A DNA stretch of 38,658 nucleotides from Streptococcus cristatus (GCF_003943815.1 NZ_RJNA01000005.1:131094-169751), one strand, 5' to 3'. Shown: positions 22,506 to 32,067, numbered from the stretch's first letter. The notes: generated by a model from the letters alone, not told the origin. Translations and numbers: made by a program.

Positions 22506-22780
22506 CAGTTGCTCCAACGTTGCGCCTGCTCTATATCGCGTTTCTCAATTTTTGCAGCAATTTCTGGAAATTTATTAGCCTGAGTTAAGACGGCCGAACT
22601 GAAGTCACTGACAGCCTGCAACATTTGATTGCAGGCTTGACGACCAGCTTCCATTCCAGCAATATCACTTGTATAACCAAATTCAACTTGATTGTTCCTG
22701 AAGGCTGAAGTATCCACTCCTACTAATTCACTAATTGCGGAACTTGCTGCGATAGTATCTGAAGAAATCTTCCCTGACAT
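22505..22780 (-). CDS. WXG100-like LXG-associated protein (Lap1 / TIGR04197, DUF3130-like)
   Basis: 91 residues, two helices around a turn (helix 1 about 5-20, helix 2 about 40-90). It resembles the SACOL2603/TIGR04197 family that precedes LXG toxin genes. The C-terminal part has IEKRD at 78-82, where I would expect an FxxxD-like export signal. It starts 41 nt after the pbp1b stop with no terminator and no clear promoter between, so it is probably transcribed from pbp1b. It should pair with the Lap2-like protein on the toxin's LXG domain. Confidence 0.7.
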   Translation of the reverse strand: MSGKISSDTIAASSAISELVGVDTSAFRNNQVEFGYTSDIAGMEAGRQACNQMLQAVSDFSSAVLTQANKFPEIAAKIEKRDIEQAQRWSN

Positions 22781-22821
22781 CTAGCATTCCCTACCTTTCG
22801 TTCTAATTGTTAGGCAATTTC

Positions 22822-25188
22822 TCATTGGCTATTACGATTGGTGTTGCCAGCTGTACCACCCAAGATTGCTCCCCAAGCTTTCTGATAATCCGCATCTGAT
22901 GCACCAATGCCGAAGCGATAGCTCGTCGTTGGAGCGCCATTCTTAGCCCAGTAGCTAGGAACAGTCGGACCGTTTAGATTGATGGAGCGACCATTGATTG
23001 TGACGGTTCCTGGTCTTTCTCCAGTAGACTTGAGAACATCAGACTTGATAACGCTCGAATCAAGATTGAACTTCTCTCCGATTCCCCAGGCACTTGGATC
23101 CGCCTCATAAATGGCATTGGCTAGATAGGCCATATAGGTCGCATTATTATTGTAGCCTGTCAGGGCAGCCATAGAAGTATTGTCATCATGACCAATCCAG
23201 CCTCCAAGAGTCATCCGAGGAGTAGAAAGCATGAGCCACATATCACCATTGCTGTTGGTTGTACCTGTCTTACCAATCCAATCTGCGCCTGCCAAGGTGC
23301 CATTGACTTGACTAATTCTTGATTTAAAGGTCGTAGTTGCACCAGAGTTGAGCACACCCCGCATCAAGCTTTGCATAATCGTTGCAGTAGCAGGCGAATA
23401 AACCTGAACTGGTTTTGCCTTATGCTCATAAACTACCTTGCCGTCTGGAGCTGTGATCTTTTCAATCATATACTTTTCTTGATAAGAACCGTTATTAGCC
23501 AAGGTCTGGAAACCGTTGGTGTGCTGAGCAACCGAAACCTCGATTCCCCCACCCATTGGTAGACTTTCAATATCGTAGTTGTCAATATGGTAGCCCATTT
23601 TTTCCATATAGCCTCGGACATTCACACCCTTCTCACGAAGTGCACGATAGGTCCAATAAGCTGGAATATTCCAAGAAGTATTGAGGGCTTCCTGCAGGTC
23701 CATCATACCTGTCCCGCGACTGTCCACGTGCATAATTGGCTCACCGCTAGAGAAATTCGTCGGATAATTAGAAAGGACACTTGCGCTTCCCATCAGCCCT
23801 TGATCAATGGCAATCCCATAAGCTAAAATCGGCTTGATAGTCGAACCCGGAGATCTTTCCGTATCAAAAGCATGGTTGTTTTGATTAGAACTATAGTCTC
23901 TACCACCGACAAAACCAATAATGGCTCCTGTTTTATTATCCTGAAGGACATTCCCAACCTCGGCCATTCCTGTCCCATCATCCAAGAGACCACCGTAGTT
24001 GGCAACTGCATTCTGCATCGCCTGATGAATAGAATGATTGATGGTTGTTGTGACCGTATAACCACCCTCGCTCAGCTCTTTTCGAGCCAACTCCTGATAG
24101 GCTTCAACCGTTGCATTATTTTTTAATTCTTGCTGGGATACGTTGTCTCGCTGAATCAAATACTGATACATGGCCGTCTGCGCTTCTGAAAAAGCTGTAT
24201 GGTAGAGGTAACTATGCGAGCTCTTTTGAAGGCTCTCAGTCGGCTTAAAATCTTGCGTCAGATCATAGTCTTTGTACTGCTGATAGTCTGCCTCACTCAG
24301 TCGACCTGTACGGTACATATTATACAAAACATTCCGAGCCCGCTCTAGACCTAAAGCCATATCATCTGGACTCTTCAAACTGCCATCAGCGGCATAGGGC
24401 GAATAGACAATCGGGCTCTGAGGCAATCCTGCAATAAACGCAGCCTGCGGAATGGTTAACTCCTTGGCTGATACACCAAAAATCCCTTGAGCTGCTTCTT
24501 CCACTCCAGCAATATTTTGTCCTTTGTTATTCCGACCAAAAGGTGCTACATTCAAATAAGCAGTCAGAATCTCATCCTTAGACATATAGCGTTCCAAAGC
24601 CAAGGCATCAACAATCTCTACTGCCTTCCGCTTGAAAGTCGGAGCATCCCCCACGACCTGCTGCTTGATCAACTGCTGAGTTAAGGTCGAGCCCCCGCTG
24701 GATGAACCAACTCCAACTACAGAACCTAAGGTTGCCCGCAGAACCGCCTTGGGCACAACACCATTATGAGTTTCAAAGTTCTCATCTTCCGTCGCAATGA
24801 TAGCATTTTTGACATTATCAGAAATCGCATCGCTGGCAACTGGGATCCGCAACAAGTCATTATCGATTTCAGAAATCAACTCTCCATTAGCATAGGTCAG
24901 CTTGGAAATCCCAGAAATTTTATTAACCTGACTTACCAGCTCTTCCTGCTTCGGCACAGAGACATCACTAAAAAGGCTGGCGGCATAGCCCAATCCGAGT
25001 CCAGCTCCCAATACTATTCCAAAAAAGATAAATACAAAAGCGACATTTAAGAGTAGTTTTACTGTCCGAAAAATAACGGAAACAATATCCAGTACCGACC
25101 AAGTCTCTCCTTTTGACTTAGACGTCTTAGCAGGTGAGGGCTCCCCCTTACCAAACTGTTTTAACTTTTTTATAAATGGTTTCAACAT
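22822..25188 (-). CDS. Class A penicillin-binding protein 1b
   Basis: 788 residues. Cytoplasmic N terminus with a basic stretch, one membrane anchor (about 45-72), a GT51 glycosyltransferase domain ([41 protein letters not shown]) and a transpeptidase domain with the active-site Ser in SPGSTIKP, the second motif in SWN and KTGTT. It polymerises and cross-links peptidoglycan. A short Asn/Gly-rich tail ends NRNSQ. AGGAG lies upstream of the ATG. It is transcribed away from tyrS, an arrangement common in streptococci; in related genomes rpoB normally follows, but here the toxin island intervenes. Confidence 0.95.
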   Translation of the reverse strand: MLKPFIKKLKQFGKGEPSPAKTSKSKGETWSVLDIVSVIFRTVKLLLNVAFVFIFFGIVLGAGLGLGYAASLFSDVSVPKQEELVSQVNKISGISKLTYANGELISEIDNDLLRIPVASDAISDNVKNAIIATEDENFETHNGVVPKAVLRATLGSVVGVGSSSGGSTLTQQLIKQQVVGDAPTFKRKAVEIVDALALERYMSKDEILTAYLNVAPFGRNNKGQNIAGVEEAAQGIFGVSAKELTIPQAAFIAGLPQSPIVYSPYAADGSLKSPDDMALGLERARNVLYNMYRTGRLSEADYQQYKDYDLTQDFKPTESLQKSSHSYLYHTAFSEAQTAMYQYLIQRDNVSQQELKNNATVEAYQELARKELSEGGYTVTTTINHSIHQAMQNAVANYGGLLDDGTGMAEVGNVLQDNKTGAIIGFVGGRDYSSNQNNHAFDTERSPGSTIKPILAYGIAIDQGLMGSASVLSNYPTNFSSGEPIMHVDSRGTGMMDLQEALNTSWNIPAYWTYRALREKGVNVRGYMEKMGYHIDNYDIESLPMGGGIEVSVAQHTNGFQTLANNGSYQEKYMIEKITAPDGKVVYEHKAKPVQVYSPATATIMQSLMRGVLNSGATTTFKSRISQVNGTLAGADWIGKTGTTNSNGDMWLMLSTPRMTLGGWIGHDDNTSMAALTGYNNNATYMAYLANAIYEADPSAWGIGEKFNLDSSVIKSDVLKSTGERPGTVTINGRSINLNGPTVPSYWAKNGAPTTSYRFGIGASDADYQKAWGAILGGTAGNTNRNSQ

Positions 25189-25206
25189 AGATTCTCCTTC
25201 TCGACT

Positions 25207-25236
25207 ATTATAGCAAACATCAGCAGATTATATCAA
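25207..25236 (-). promoter_or_regulatory. Promoter of pbp1b
   Basis: On the minus strand TTGATA (25236-25231), 18-nt spacer, TATAAT (25212-25207). The start falls about 12 nt before the ATG, leaving just the ribosome site as leader. A second TATAAT overlaps it at 25232-25227. Confidence 0.65.
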
Positions 25237-25285
25237 GAAAGAGCTAATTCTAGCGCTTTTACAAGAATTATTTTCTGGCTACTCA

Positions 25286-25313
25286 TTGCTATTTGTCGCG
25301 TTTGTGATACAAT
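25286..25313 (+). promoter_or_regulatory. Promoter of tyrS
   Basis: TTGCTA (25286-25291), 16-nt spacer, extended -10 TGATACAAT (25305-25313). The leader is only about 60 nt, too short for a T-box, so tyrS here seems not to be controlled by tRNA-Tyr. Confidence 0.65.
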
Positions 25314-25382
25314 AGAAAGATAAGACAAAAAATAATTGAGCAAGGGCAAAATCTTTGCTATCTTAGAAAAGGAGAGACAACT

Positions 25383-26639
25383 ATGCACATTTTTGATGAG
25401 CTAAAAGAGCGTGGTTTAATTTTTCAAACTACGGATGAAGAAGCTTTGCGTAAAGCCTTAGAAGAAGGGCAGGTCTCTTATTATACTGGCTATGATCCAA
25501 CAGCAAACAGTCTGCACTTAGGTCACTTGGTGGCTATTTTGACCAGCCGCCGCTTACAGTTAGCTGGTCACAAGCCTTATGCCCTCGTCGGTGGTGCAAC
25601 AGGTTTGATTGGCGACCCATCCTTTAAAGATGCAGAGCGTAGCCTGCAAACCAAGGAAACCGTTGATGGCTGGGTTCAGTCTATCCAAGGCCAACTGTCA
25701 CGCTTTCTTGACTTTGAAAATGGTGATAACAAAGCTGTCATGGTCAACAACTACGACTGGTTTGGCAGCATCAGCTTCATTGACTTCCTCCGTGATGTTG
25801 GTAAATACTTCACTGTCAACTACATGATGAGCAAGGAATCCGTAAAAAAACGGATTGAAACAGGGATTTCTTACACTGAGTTTGCCTACCAAATCATGCA
25901 AGGTTACGACTTCTTTGTCCTTAACCAAGACCACAATGTTACCCTGCAAATCGGTGGTTCTGACCAGTGGGGCAATATGACAGCAGGTACCGAATTACTT
26001 CGTCGCAAGGCTGACAAGACAGGTCACGTCATCACTGTTCCCCTTATCACTGATGCGACCGGTAAGAAATTTGGTAAGTCAGAAGGAAATGCTGTTTGGC
26101 TCAATGCTGACAAGACTTCTCCATACGAAATGTACCAATTCTGGATGAACGTCATGGATGCTGACGCTGTTCGCTTCTTGAAGATCTTTACCTTCTTGTC
26201 ACTGGATGAGATTGAAGACATCCGCAAACAATTCGAAGCAGCTCCACACGAACGCTTGGCTCAAAAAATCCTCGCTCGTGAAGTCGTGACTCTTGTTCAC
26301 GGTGAAGAAGCCTACAAGGAAGCCCTCAATATTACCGAGCAACTCTTTGCTGGAAACATCAAAAACCTTTCTGTCAAAGAACTCAAACAAGGACTTCGTG
26401 GAGTACCAAACTACCAAGTTCAAGCCGACGAAAATCTTAACATCGTGGAAATCCTCGTGTCATCTGGCGTAGTCAACTCAAAACGCCAAGCCCGCGAAGA
26501 TGTTCAAAACGGAGCAATTTACGTCAACGGCGACCGCATCCAAGACCTTGACTATGTCTTGAGCGACGCAGATAAGTTAGAGAATGAACTTACTGTTATC
26601 CGCCGTGGTAAGAAGAAATACTTCGTCCTTACATACTAA
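25383..26639 (+). CDS. Tyrosyl-tRNA synthetase
   Basis: 418 residues, class I synthetase of the TyrRS-short type. HIGH-type motif in SLHLGHL (about 43-49), tyrosine-pocket residues in YDPTAN and [18 protein letters not shown], and KMSKS as KFGKSEGN. The C-terminal S4 domain (about 350-418; [19 protein letters not shown]) binds the tRNA. AGGAGAG lies just upstream of the ATG. Single-gene unit with its own promoter and terminator, divergent from pbp1b. Confidence 0.97.
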   Translation: MHIFDELKERGLIFQTTDEEALRKALEEGQVSYYTGYDPTANSLHLGHLVAILTSRRLQLAGHKPYALVGGATGLIGDPSFKDAERSLQTKETVDGWVQSIQGQLSRFLDFENGDNKAVMVNNYDWFGSISFIDFLRDVGKYFTVNYMMSKESVKKRIETGISYTEFAYQIMQGYDFFVLNQDHNVTLQIGGSDQWGNMTAGTELLRRKADKTGHVITVPLITDATGKKFGKSEGNAVWLNADKTSPYEMYQFWMNVMDADAVRFLKIFTFLSLDEIEDIRKQFEAAPHERLAQKILAREVVTLVHGEEAYKEALNITEQLFAGNIKNLSVKELKQGLRGVPNYQVQADENLNIVEILVSSGVVNSKRQAREDVQNGAIYVNGDRIQDLDYVLSDADKLENELTVIRRGKKKYFVLTY

Positions 26640-26665
26640 AACATTCAAAATTTATCCACACAAAC

Positions 26666-26704
26666 AAAAGGAGTTACTCTTCTCTGAGATAACTCCTTTT
26701 TGCT
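26666..26704. terminator. Bidirectional terminator between tyrS and the metal ATPase gene
   Basis: AAAAGGAGTTA (26666-26676) pairs with TAACTCCTTTT (26690-26700), loop 13 nt, with T runs on both strands. It serves the two convergent genes. Confidence 0.85.
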
Positions 26705-26728
26705 CATAGTAGATTAAAATCTTCTTAC

Positions 26729-28792
26729 TTATCTATTCTTAACAGAAAGACTACGAAGTACAATTCGCAAAGTTGTGAGGTTATGTAAGATAGAAAGATT
26801 GGAAGGACTAAGCCAGTTAAATAAACCAAAGCCAATCAAACTACTATTTACGACGACGGTTTCTTGGATATTCTTCTGAATCAGTTTTTGCAAAGACGAT
26901 GACAGAGAGTCTAATTCTTCAAAAAAATCCAAGCGATTATCTAATAATAATATATCGCTCATTTGCTTAGAAATATCTGCACTTTCATTCATCACAACAC
27001 CAATATCCGCAAGGGTTAGAGCTGCCGAGTCATTCAGGCCATCTCCGACCATTAAGACAGTATGACCAGATTGCTGTAACTCCTGCACCAATTCAAATTT
27101 CCCATCAGGTTTCAAGTCTGTATATACCTGATCAAAGGGCAAATCTTTGACTAATTCCTCTGTCCTAACCGAGGTATCCCCTGTTGCCAGAATCAATTTT
27201 TTCCCCTGTGCCTTAAGTTTATCCAAGGCTGTTTTTGCTTCTTTTCTCAAAGGAGTATGAATGCAGAACATTCCAATCAATTCATTCTGATAAGCCAAGA
27301 ATAAGAGATTGTAGTGACTCTTGTACTCTTCAATTAAAGCATTTTGTTCTGAACTGATATGAATCTGCTCATCCTGCATCAAGACATAATTCCCAATAAG
27401 AACTGGTTGGCCATCTATATGAGATTTGATCCCCTTGCTTGCGATATATTGGAGTTTCCCATGCATTTCCTCATGTTCAATCCCCTCTATCTCAGCTTGC
27501 TTGACGATGGCATTAGCAATAGGATGATAAATGTGTTCCTCAAGACAGGCACTGATTCTGAGAATATCTTCCTCACTATAGTCCCCAAAAGGTAACACCT
27601 TGTCAACTATCGGATAGCTAGTTGTGATTGTTCCCGTCTTATCAAACAAGAAAGTATCAACTTCCAGATATTTCTCCAAAACATCTCCATCCTTAATCAC
27701 CATTTCACGGTTCAACCCCTCCTTGATAGCTGTCAAATAAGCTACAGGAGTAGAGATTTTCAAAGCGCAGGAGAAATCGACCAATAGGAAAGAAATAGCC
27801 TTAGAAAAAGAACCTGTCAATAGGTAAGTCAGCCCAGCCCCCAAGAAATTATATTTGACGACCTTGTCCGCCATTTTGATGAAATAGCGTTGTTTCGTTT
27901 TCTTGTTTTCTTCAGATTTCTTCATCAACTCAATCAGTTGTAAAACCCGGCTGTTCATCTGATTATCGGTTACACGAATGCGTAACTCTCCAGTTTCTAA
28001 TACTGTATTTGCACAAACCAAATTAGACTCTCTTTTTTCAACTGGAAAACTCTCTCCCGTCAAGGAACTTTCGTTGACCATACCTAAACCTGAAACTACT
28101 TGTCCATCAAACAGAATTTCATTTCCTTGAGATAAGACCAAAACATCTCCTATTTGAACATCGGAACTCTTGATACTAACAACCGTATCGCCCTGTACTA
28201 GGAATACATCGCTCTCTTTTGCAAGAAGACTCTGTTCTAAATCTGTTGCAGTTTTTTTCAAGGACCACTGATCTAAATGATTCCCCAAATCAAGCATAAA
28301 CATGATGTTGCTAGCAGTCTTGGATTGATTCATGAACAAGGACAATAAAATCGCCGAGCAGTCCAAGACTTCCATCGTTAGTTCCTTACGCGCTAGTGTT
28401 TGATAGGCTTCTCTAATATAGCCAAAAGCCTGATAACAAGTCCATATATAGCGAATAGGATACGGCACAAAACTACGAAAAAGTACACGCTTAACCGCTG
28501 CACCTGAAACAATAGAATAAGCACTCTCTTCTCTACGAATGGGAAGAGTCATCAACTCAGAAACTTTCCCTTTATCAATTCTTTTTAAAAAGGCTTCTGC
28601 ATTGTCTAATACGGAGAAGCCTTCTTTTATACGTAGAGTAAAGTGCTGTTGATCCATATAAAACTGGATAGACTCAATTCCCTTTTCATCTCTCGCCAAG
28701 GAACGAAGATAGTCTTGAATATCCAAGGTCAATGAAAAAGAAGATGATAGTCGGATATGTTGATATCCTCTATATAGCACTTTAAAAGACAT
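26729..28792 (-). CDS. P1B-type metal-transporting ATPase with an SCA membrane motif
   Basis: 687 residues. N-terminal soluble part (1 to about 95) has no CxxC metal domain. Then membrane helices, the actuator domain with SLTGES (243-248), the metal-site helix with S341-C342-A343-L344-K345 where copper and cadmium pumps have CPC, the phosphorylated Asp384 in FDKTGTIT, an HP pair in HIYHPIAN, and GDGLNDSAAL. The last helices are short. The missing Pro in the CPx position and the Lys that follows put it outside the well-studied Cu and Zn/Cd groups; the metal is uncertain. The gene begins 1 nt after its small partner, with GGAGAA at that gene's stop. Confidence 0.85.
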   Translation of the reverse strand: MSFKVLYRGYQHIRLSSSFSLTLDIQDYLRSLARDEKGIESIQFYMDQQHFTLRIKEGFSVLDNAEAFLKRIDKGKVSELMTLPIRREESAYSIVSGAAVKRVLFRSFVPYPIRYIWTCYQAFGYIREAYQTLARKELTMEVLDCSAILLSLFMNQSKTASNIMFMLDLGNHLDQWSLKKTATDLEQSLLAKESDVFLVQGDTVVSIKSSDVQIGDVLVLSQGNEILFDGQVVSGLGMVNESSLTGESFPVEKRESNLVCANTVLETGELRIRVTDNQMNSRVLQLIELMKKSEENKKTKQRYFIKMADKVVKYNFLGAGLTYLLTGSFSKAISFLLVDFSCALKISTPVAYLTAIKEGLNREMVIKDGDVLEKYLEVDTFLFDKTGTITTSYPIVDKVLPFGDYSEEDILRISACLEEHIYHPIANAIVKQAEIEGIEHEEMHGKLQYIASKGIKSHIDGQPVLIGNYVLMQDEQIHISSEQNALIEEYKSHYNLLFLAYQNELIGMFCIHTPLRKEAKTALDKLKAQGKKLILATGDTSVRTEELVKDLPFDQVYTDLKPDGKFELVQELQQSGHTVLMVGDGLNDSAALTLADIGVVMNESADISKQMSDILLLDNRLDFFEELDSLSSSLQKLIQKNIQETVVVNSSLIGFGLFNWLSPSNLSILHNLTTLRIVLRSLSVKNR

Positions 28793-28793
28793 A

Positions 28794-29072
28794 TTATTCT
28801 CCTATCAGGCTATCTAATTGTTCTTCTTTCTTTTCCTGTTCGTATAAATATTTAGCATCTTGTAAAACATCATCACCGTGTTGTTTTACAACAGAAACAG
28901 ATGCATCTAGCCCGTCTTTCAACTTGTAAGCCTTAGCCAAAGCTTTAGAATAACCTTTTTTAGCTTCCTTACTTGCTAAGATTTTCAAGCCAAGGGTACC
29001 AAATGCGACACCACCCAAAAATAGTGAAGATTTTTTCGCAACTTTTGCAACGGTTAATACTTCTTTTAACAT
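28794..29072 (-). CDS. Small DUF6110-like protein paired with the metal ATPase
   Basis: 92 residues. One hydrophobic stretch (about 16-30, SLFLGGVAFGTLGLKIL), then a helical charged part (about 33-92; SKALAKAYKLKDGLDA, LYEQEKKEEQLDSL). It resembles from memory the DUF6110 proteins that precede P1B ATPases in Gram-positive bacteria; this may be a membrane-tethered helper that feeds metal to the pump, which is speculative. AGGAGG lies upstream of the ATG. It is the first gene of a two-gene operon. Confidence 0.65.
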   Translation of the reverse strand: MLKEVLTVAKVAKKSSLFLGGVAFGTLGLKILASKEAKKGYSKALAKAYKLKDGLDASVSVVKQHGDDVLQDAKYLYEQEKKEEQLDSLIGE

Positions 29073-29093
29073 ACTTATTTCCTCCTTATCATT

Positions 29094-29122
29094 ATTATAT
29101 AGAAATTTAGATATAAAAGCAA
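29094..29122 (-). promoter_or_regulatory. Promoter of the metal ATPase operon
   Basis: On the minus strand TTGCTT (29122-29117), 17-nt spacer, TATAAT (29099-29094). No obvious palindromic operator was seen next to it. Confidence 0.55.
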
Positions 29123-29188
29123 TTTCATTTTATAAATTGGAGAATTAGTTTTATTTCTACTGAATCTCCCATCTACTTACTCCTAAAG

Positions 29189-29217
29189 TTGCTTTCACTT
29201 GTCTCTTTTGATACACT
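29189..29217 (+). promoter_or_regulatory. Promoter placing the transcript start at the rlmA start codon
   Basis: TTGCTT (29189-29194), 17-nt spacer, extended -10 TGATACACT (29209-29217). The expected start of transcription, about 7 nt further, coincides with the A of the ATG at 29224, and no ribosome-binding site precedes that ATG. Confidence 0.65.
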
Positions 29218-29223
29218 TAAACT

Positions 29224-30072
29224 ATGAATACAAACCTCAAACCCAAACTCCAGCGTTTTGCCACAGCGACCGCTTTTGCCTGTCCCATCTGCAAGGAAGA
29301 GCTGCAGCTGATGGATAGCAGCCTTAAATGCCAACATCGGCATTCTTATGACTTGGCCAAGTTTGGCTATGTCAATCTAGCACCCCAAATCAAACAACCC
29401 AAAGACTACGATAAGGCCAGTTTTCAAAATCGGCAGTTGATTTTAGAAGCAGGATTTTACCAAGCTATCTTAGAAGCTGTCTCGAACTTACTTGCTAGCT
29501 CAGAATCTGCCAAAACAGTCTTAGATATTGGCTGCGGTGAGGGCTTCTACTCTCGTAAACTCCAGGAAACCCATCCACAAAAAACCTTCTATGCTTTTGA
29601 TATTTCAAAGGATTCCATCCAGTTGGCGGCCAGGAGCGACAGCACTTTCGCAGTCAATTGGTTCGTTGGTGATTTGGCCAAGCTGCCGCTACAAGATGCC
29701 AGCATGGACATCATTTTAGACATCTTTTCCCCAGCCAATTATCAGGAATTTCGGAGAGTCATGTCTGACAATGCCCTACTCATCAAGGTCATCCCCACCG
29801 AGCGCCACCTTCAGGAAATTCGCCAAAAAGCCGCGCCTCAACTCAGTAACAAGGATTACTCTAACCAAGAAGTCATCCAGCATTTCCAAGAGCACTTCGA
29901 TATAATCTCTGAAATCAATGTTGAGTCTAGCCACTCCTTGACTACCGAAAGTAGAGCCGCTCTTTTAGCAATGACACCACTCCTCTTTCACGTTGAGCAA
30001 GACCAGATTGACTGGACTGACCTCACCCAAGTGACCATTGCAGCTACCATTCTTGTCGGAAAAGCAAAATAA
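29224..30072 (+). CDS. 23S rRNA (guanine-N1) methyltransferase RlmA
   Basis: 282 residues. An N-terminal zinc finger (CPICKEE, then CQHRHSYD; Cys 20, 23, 36 and His 40, approximately) precedes a SAM-binding Rossmann domain (VLDIGCGEGFYSR, then YAFDISKDSI and ILDIFSPAN). Gram-positive members (RlmA-II) methylate G748 of 23S rRNA in the exit-tunnel region and influence macrolide (tylosin, telithromycin) response. The start is fixed by the family N terminus MNTNLKPKLQRFA; no Shine-Dalgarno sequence is present and the predicted transcript begins at the ATG, so the mRNA seems leaderless. Confidence 0.92.
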   Translation: MNTNLKPKLQRFATATAFACPICKEELQLMDSSLKCQHRHSYDLAKFGYVNLAPQIKQPKDYDKASFQNRQLILEAGFYQAILEAVSNLLASSESAKTVLDIGCGEGFYSRKLQETHPQKTFYAFDISKDSIQLAARSDSTFAVNWFVGDLAKLPLQDASMDIILDIFSPANYQEFRRVMSDNALLIKVIPTERHLQEIRQKAAPQLSNKDYSNQEVIQHFQEHFDIISEINVESSHSLTTESRAALLAMTPLLFHVEQDQIDWTDLTQVTIAATILVGKAK

Positions 30073-30074
30073 AG

Positions 30075-30130
30075 AAAAGATAGTCCGCAGACCAAATGCA
30101 TTCCGTTTGGCTTGCGGACTATCTTTTTTA
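30075..30130. terminator. Bidirectional terminator between rlmA and msmK
   Basis: A 14-bp perfect stem (AAAAGATAGTCCGC 30075-30088 with GCGGACTATCTTTT 30114-30127) is extended inward by CCAAA/TTTGG. T runs follow on both strands. It starts 2 nt after the rlmA stop and ends about 12 nt before the msmK stop. Confidence 0.9.
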
Positions 30131-30141
30131 TAACTCATATT

Positions 30142-31272
30142 TTAATAAACTGTTTTCTCTGTTTCGAAATCAAAGAAATGCGCCTTGTTTAGATCAAAGC
30201 CAAGGTCAATTCCAGCACCTGTTTCTGAGTAGTCACGAGCATCTACCCGCGCGATAAACTCACTGTCACCAACTTGACAGTAAAGGTGAGACTCAGAACC
30301 CAAAAGTTCAGAGACAGAAATGGTCGCATGAACCACAGAATCTGGGAAGGTCTCTAAGAAAGCAGGTTCTGTATTGATGTCTTCTGGACGAATACCAAAG
30401 ATCAACTTCTTGCCGTCGTAACCCTTCTCACGCAACACCTTCAGTGTTCCTTCTGGCACTGTCAAACGCAAGCCATCGGCAACAATTTGATTTCCCTCAA
30501 GCGTCACAGTAATAAAGTTCATCGCCGGGCTGCCAATGAAGCCCGCCACAAACTTGTTGACTGGATTTCTGTAAACTTCCTGTGGACTACCGATCTGCTC
30601 TACTCGACCAATGGTTCCAGTTCCAGCAGGATTCTTGGTTGCTGACATGATAACAATGCGGTCTGCAAGCGTCATCGCTTCTGTCTGGTCATGGGTAACG
30701 TAAATGGTTGTTGCTCCGATACGGCGGTGGATTTTGGCAATCTCAGCACGCATGGACACACGCAGCTTCGCATCCAAGTTTGACAAAGGCTCGTCCATTA
30801 GGAAAACCTTTGCATCACGCACAATAGCACGACCCATAGCAACACGCTGACGTTGACCACCTGACAAGTCCGCTGGCTTACGATCCAAGAATTCTTTCAA
30901 ACCAAGGATTTCAGCTGCTTCTTGCACCCGCTTGTCGATATCTTCCTTGCTGTACTTGCGCAGTTTCAATCCGAAAGCCATGTTGTCATAGACTGTCATG
31001 TGTGGATAGAGGGCATAGTTCTGGAAGACCATGGCGATATCGCGGTCTTTCGGCGCCACGTCATTGACCACTTTACCATCAATCGACGCTGTTCCTTCTG
31101 TGATATCCTCAAGACCTGCAATCATACGTAGCGTTGTGGATTTTCCGCATCCTGACGGACCGACGAAAACGATAAACTCCTTGTCCTTAATGTCCAAATT
31201 AAAGTCTTCAACAGAATAGTGCTCACTATTTGGATACTTCTTATAAATATTTTTTAGATTTAACTCAACCAT
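30142..31272 (-). CDS. Multiple-sugar ABC transporter ATP-binding protein MsmK
   Basis: 376 residues, the length of streptococcal MsmK. Walker A GPSGCGKST, Q-loop VFQNYALYPH, signature LSGGQRQR, Walker B VFLMDEPLSNLDA, switch His in YVTHDQTEA. The C-terminal TOBE/regulatory domain (about 240-376) includes GSPAMNF and FGIRPEDI. In streptococci this ATPase stands alone and powers several sugar importers (raffinose, maltodextrin, sialic acid types); no permease is close by here, in keeping with that shared role. Two cre-like sites in the promoter point to CcpA control. Confidence 0.93.
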   Translation of the reverse strand: MVELNLKNIYKKYPNSEHYSVEDFNLDIKDKEFIVFVGPSGCGKSTTLRMIAGLEDITEGTASIDGKVVNDVAPKDRDIAMVFQNYALYPHMTVYDNMAFGLKLRKYSKEDIDKRVQEAAEILGLKEFLDRKPADLSGGQRQRVAMGRAIVRDAKVFLMDEPLSNLDAKLRVSMRAEIAKIHRRIGATTIYVTHDQTEAMTLADRIVIMSATKNPAGTGTIGRVEQIGSPQEVYRNPVNKFVAGFIGSPAMNFITVTLEGNQIVADGLRLTVPEGTLKVLREKGYDGKKLIFGIRPEDINTEPAFLETFPDSVVHATISVSELLGSESHLYCQVGDSEFIARVDARDYSETGAGIDLGFDLNKAHFFDFETEKTVY

Positions 31273-31325
31273 AAGTTCCCCTTTACTTTATGTGAAAATA
31301 GTTGCCTTTGAAACCCCTAAAAATT

Positions 31326-31396
31326 TCAAAGCGCTTTCATAAAGATATTATATCCTTTTTTAATTATTATTTCAAGCATTTATTCAAACGTTTGCA
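31326..31396 (-). promoter_or_regulatory. msmK promoter with two cre-like sites
   Basis: On the minus strand the promoter is TTGAAA (31375-31370), 17-nt spacer, TATAAT (31352-31347). One cre-like palindrome (TGAAAGCGCTTTGA, 31339-31326) covers the expected start of transcription. The other (TTCAAACGTTTGCA on the plus strand, 31383-31396) lies just upstream of the -35. Each differs from the CcpA consensus I recall at about one key position. Confidence 0.7.
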
Positions 31397-31436
31397 CAAT
31401 TTTTTATCATATTTTAACTAACTACTCTTTTAAAAC

Positions 31437-31465
31437 AAAAAATAGGATAGAAAATTTCTATCCTA
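31437..31465 (-). terminator. Terminator of the DUF6287 lipoprotein gene
   Basis: TAGGATAG (31443-31450) pairs with CTATCCTA (31458-31465), the inner A/T bases extend the palindrome, and six T follow on the minus strand. Confidence 0.75.
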
Positions 31466-31470
31466 CACGA

Positions 31471-32034
31471 CTAGTTAGTAACACGATAATAAAATTGACC
31501 TTGTTCATCAAAGCTATTCATCCCAACTCCCGTCCACAGACGATCTTGGCTGGCATCTGAGCTATCTTGGAAATTTTCTTTATTCGCAAGCTTGACACCT
31601 TTTGGAATGAATTCTAGCAAGAAACCACCAGTTTCACCGCCGTATACACCGCCAGAAGCTGTTCCATAATCCGTTAACGATGCTCCATACAGCTCATAGC
31701 TATCGGAAACCAACCCTTTATCATTGAACACTAGCTGGTGACCAGCAGCATTCTGCCAGGTTCCTTTTACACTGGAGTAGTCTCCATTGGCCAAGGCCGA
31801 AATATCCATTGCTTTTTTCTCCTCTTGCGTCTTTTCTGGACTAACTTCTGCTGAGCTTTGACTGCTTGTGGCAGAAGAAGACGATTCTGCAACACTCTGG
31901 CTAGAAGCTACTTGAGAAGATTCCTGAGTAGTACTCGAACTTGTTTGAGTAGAATTAACTGACTTACTAGAGCAGGCTGCCAAAGTCGATAGAGCTAAGC
32001 AACATAACAAAGGATAGACTATTTTCTGCTTCAT
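31471..32034 (-). CDS. DUF6287-type lipoprotein
   Basis: 187 residues from the ATG at 32034 (MKQKIVYP), which has AGGAGA upstream; the frame extends six codons further but without such a site. A lipoprotein signal peptide ends in STLAAC (Cys about 21). A Ser/Thr/Gln-rich linker (about 25-70) leads to a C-terminal domain with ALANGDYSSVKGTWQNAAG and GLVSDSYELYGASL, which resembles DUF6287. It is exposed on the outer side of the membrane; function unknown. It has its own promoter and terminator, and lies downstream of copZ. Confidence 0.8.
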   Translation of the reverse strand: MKQKIVYPLLCCLALSTLAACSSKSVNSTQTSSSTTQESSQVASSQSVAESSSSATSSQSSAEVSPEKTQEEKKAMDISALANGDYSSVKGTWQNAAGHQLVFNDKGLVSDSYELYGASLTDYGTASGGVYGGETGGFLLEFIPKGVKLANKENFQDSSDASQDRLWTGVGMNSFDEQGQFYYRVTN

Positions 32035-32067
32035 GGCTTTCTCCTTATCCAATAAATGATTACTAAT

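Noticed and set aside
25320..25382. T-box leader in front of tyrS
   Set aside because: The leader is about 60 nt and has no T-box sequence or terminator hairpin.
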